Shown piece by piece: positions 5,326-5,457 of a stretch of DNA of 5,457 nt. Location: NCBI GenBank assembly GCA_030656535.1, contig JAUSPL010000512.1:1-5457 (forward strand). Reading direction: 5' to 3'. Each line of letters starts with the position of its first letter. Within the stretch, counting starts at the first letter, position 1. Position numbers and translations under genes: made by a program. The DNA is from Gemmobacter sp. Lineage in GTDB: Bacteria; Pseudomonadota; Alphaproteobacteria; Rhodobacterales; Rhodobacteraceae. The notes below the pieces were generated by a model. That model worked only from the letters and a program-made list of their open reading frames with translations, did no database searches and was not told the DNA's origin.

Positions 5326-5355
5326 GAACGATCCGGGTCTCGACCCGGATCGTTC
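5326..5355 (-). terminator. Hairpin terminator after the CsbD-family gene
   Basis: A perfect 13-bp inverted repeat (GAACGATCCGGGT at 5326-5338 and its complement at 5343-5355) has a 4-base loop and begins 16 bases after the CsbD-family stop. On the minus strand it is followed by GTGTTTGATTG, a weak broken T tract. The stem is very stable, so it likely acts as a terminator or 3'-end stabiliser for that message. On the plus strand no T tract follows. Confidence 0.7.
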
Positions 5356-5371
5356 AATGTCAAGAGAGAGT

Positions 5372-5457
5372 TCAGTAGCGGCTGCTCCAGTCATCGACTT
5401 GGCGCTCTGCCTCTTCCTTGGCGATTCCGTATTTCTCTTGCACCTTGCCGACCAGCT
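5372..5457 (-). CDS. CsbD-family stress response protein, C-terminal part (runs off right edge)
   Basis: The last 27 residues are visible: LVGKVQEKYGIAKEEAERQV then DDWSSRY and a TGA stop. This matches the conserved C-terminus of the CsbD/YjbJ family (typically LVGKIQERYGISREEAEKQVDDW), small hydrophilic proteins of about 60-70 residues induced by general stress; their biochemical role is unknown. The family's N-terminal half (MNWD.IEG.WKQ.KGK type) is outside the window, so the start and regulation cannot be judged. A strong hairpin follows the stop. It is transcribed in the same direction as the regulator and TRAP genes, but the terminators between them make it a separate unit. Confidence 0.85.
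   Translation of the reverse strand, partial: LVGKVQEKYGIAKEEAERQVDDWSSRY

Noticed and set aside
5358..5363. TTGACA on the minus strand after the CsbD-family stop as a -35 box
   Set aside because: The position 17 bases further falls inside the GC-rich hairpin and has no -10-like sequence.
5097..5378. 93-codon plus-strand open frame in the right intergenic region
   Set aside because: It runs through both arms of the 5326-5355 hairpin, has no ribosome binding site, and shows no family motif that I recognise.
1..5457. CRISPR arrays, tRNA or rRNA genes
   Set aside because: No regularly spaced repeats, no tRNA cloverleaf with a T-loop motif and no rRNA-like sequence were found on either strand.

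Overview
The window looks like an accessory segment of an alphaproteobacterial chromosome or plasmid, most likely Rhodobacteraceae-like. The basis is high-GC coding sequence, the style of the TRAP and RpiR proteins, and a CsbD-type stress protein. No rRNA, tRNA or other marker gene is present, so the taxonomic call is inference. Every supported gene lies on the minus strand.

Layout, in transcription order (right to left). The right edge (5372-5457) holds the C-terminal end of a CsbD-family protein, followed by a strong hairpin (5326-5355). A stretch of about 490 bases without a protein gene follows (4882-5371). It contains a candidate structured RNA ending in a textbook intrinsic terminator with a TTCG loop (5077-5099). 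Next is an RpiR-family regulator (4045-4881), then a 200-base AT-rich control region. A four-gene operon comes after that: TRAP substrate-binding protein (2818-3843), small permease DctQ (2235-2795), large permease DctM (937-2238) and an Asp/Glu/hydantoin racemase-family protein (206-940). The last three genes overlap or nearly touch (ATGA and GTGA junctions), which implies translational coupling. The left edge (1 to about 144) is the 5' end of an insertion sequence with an IS1182-type transposase, inserted just downstream of the racemase gene.

How it may work together. The binding protein resembles the TRAP subfamily of Bordetella DctP6/DctP7, which bind pyroglutamate (5-oxoproline). A racemase-family enzyme in the same operon fits uptake and stereochemical processing of a small chiral amino-acid-derived acid such as pyroglutamate, a hydantoin derivative or a related compound. 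Three copies of a 14-bp palindrome, GAAAA-N4-TTTTC, were found. Two lie in the TRAP control region exactly 42 bp apart, and one lies just upstream of the regulator start. They are strong candidates for the RpiR operator and suggest control of both the operon and the regulator itself. The regulator's SIS domain lacks the usual Ser-rich phosphosugar loop, which fits a non-sugar effector.

The best leads are the operator triplet, the racemase lacking its second catalytic cysteine, the altered SIS domain, and the unassigned structured RNA with its own terminator. Nothing here amounts by itself to a wholly new class of system.
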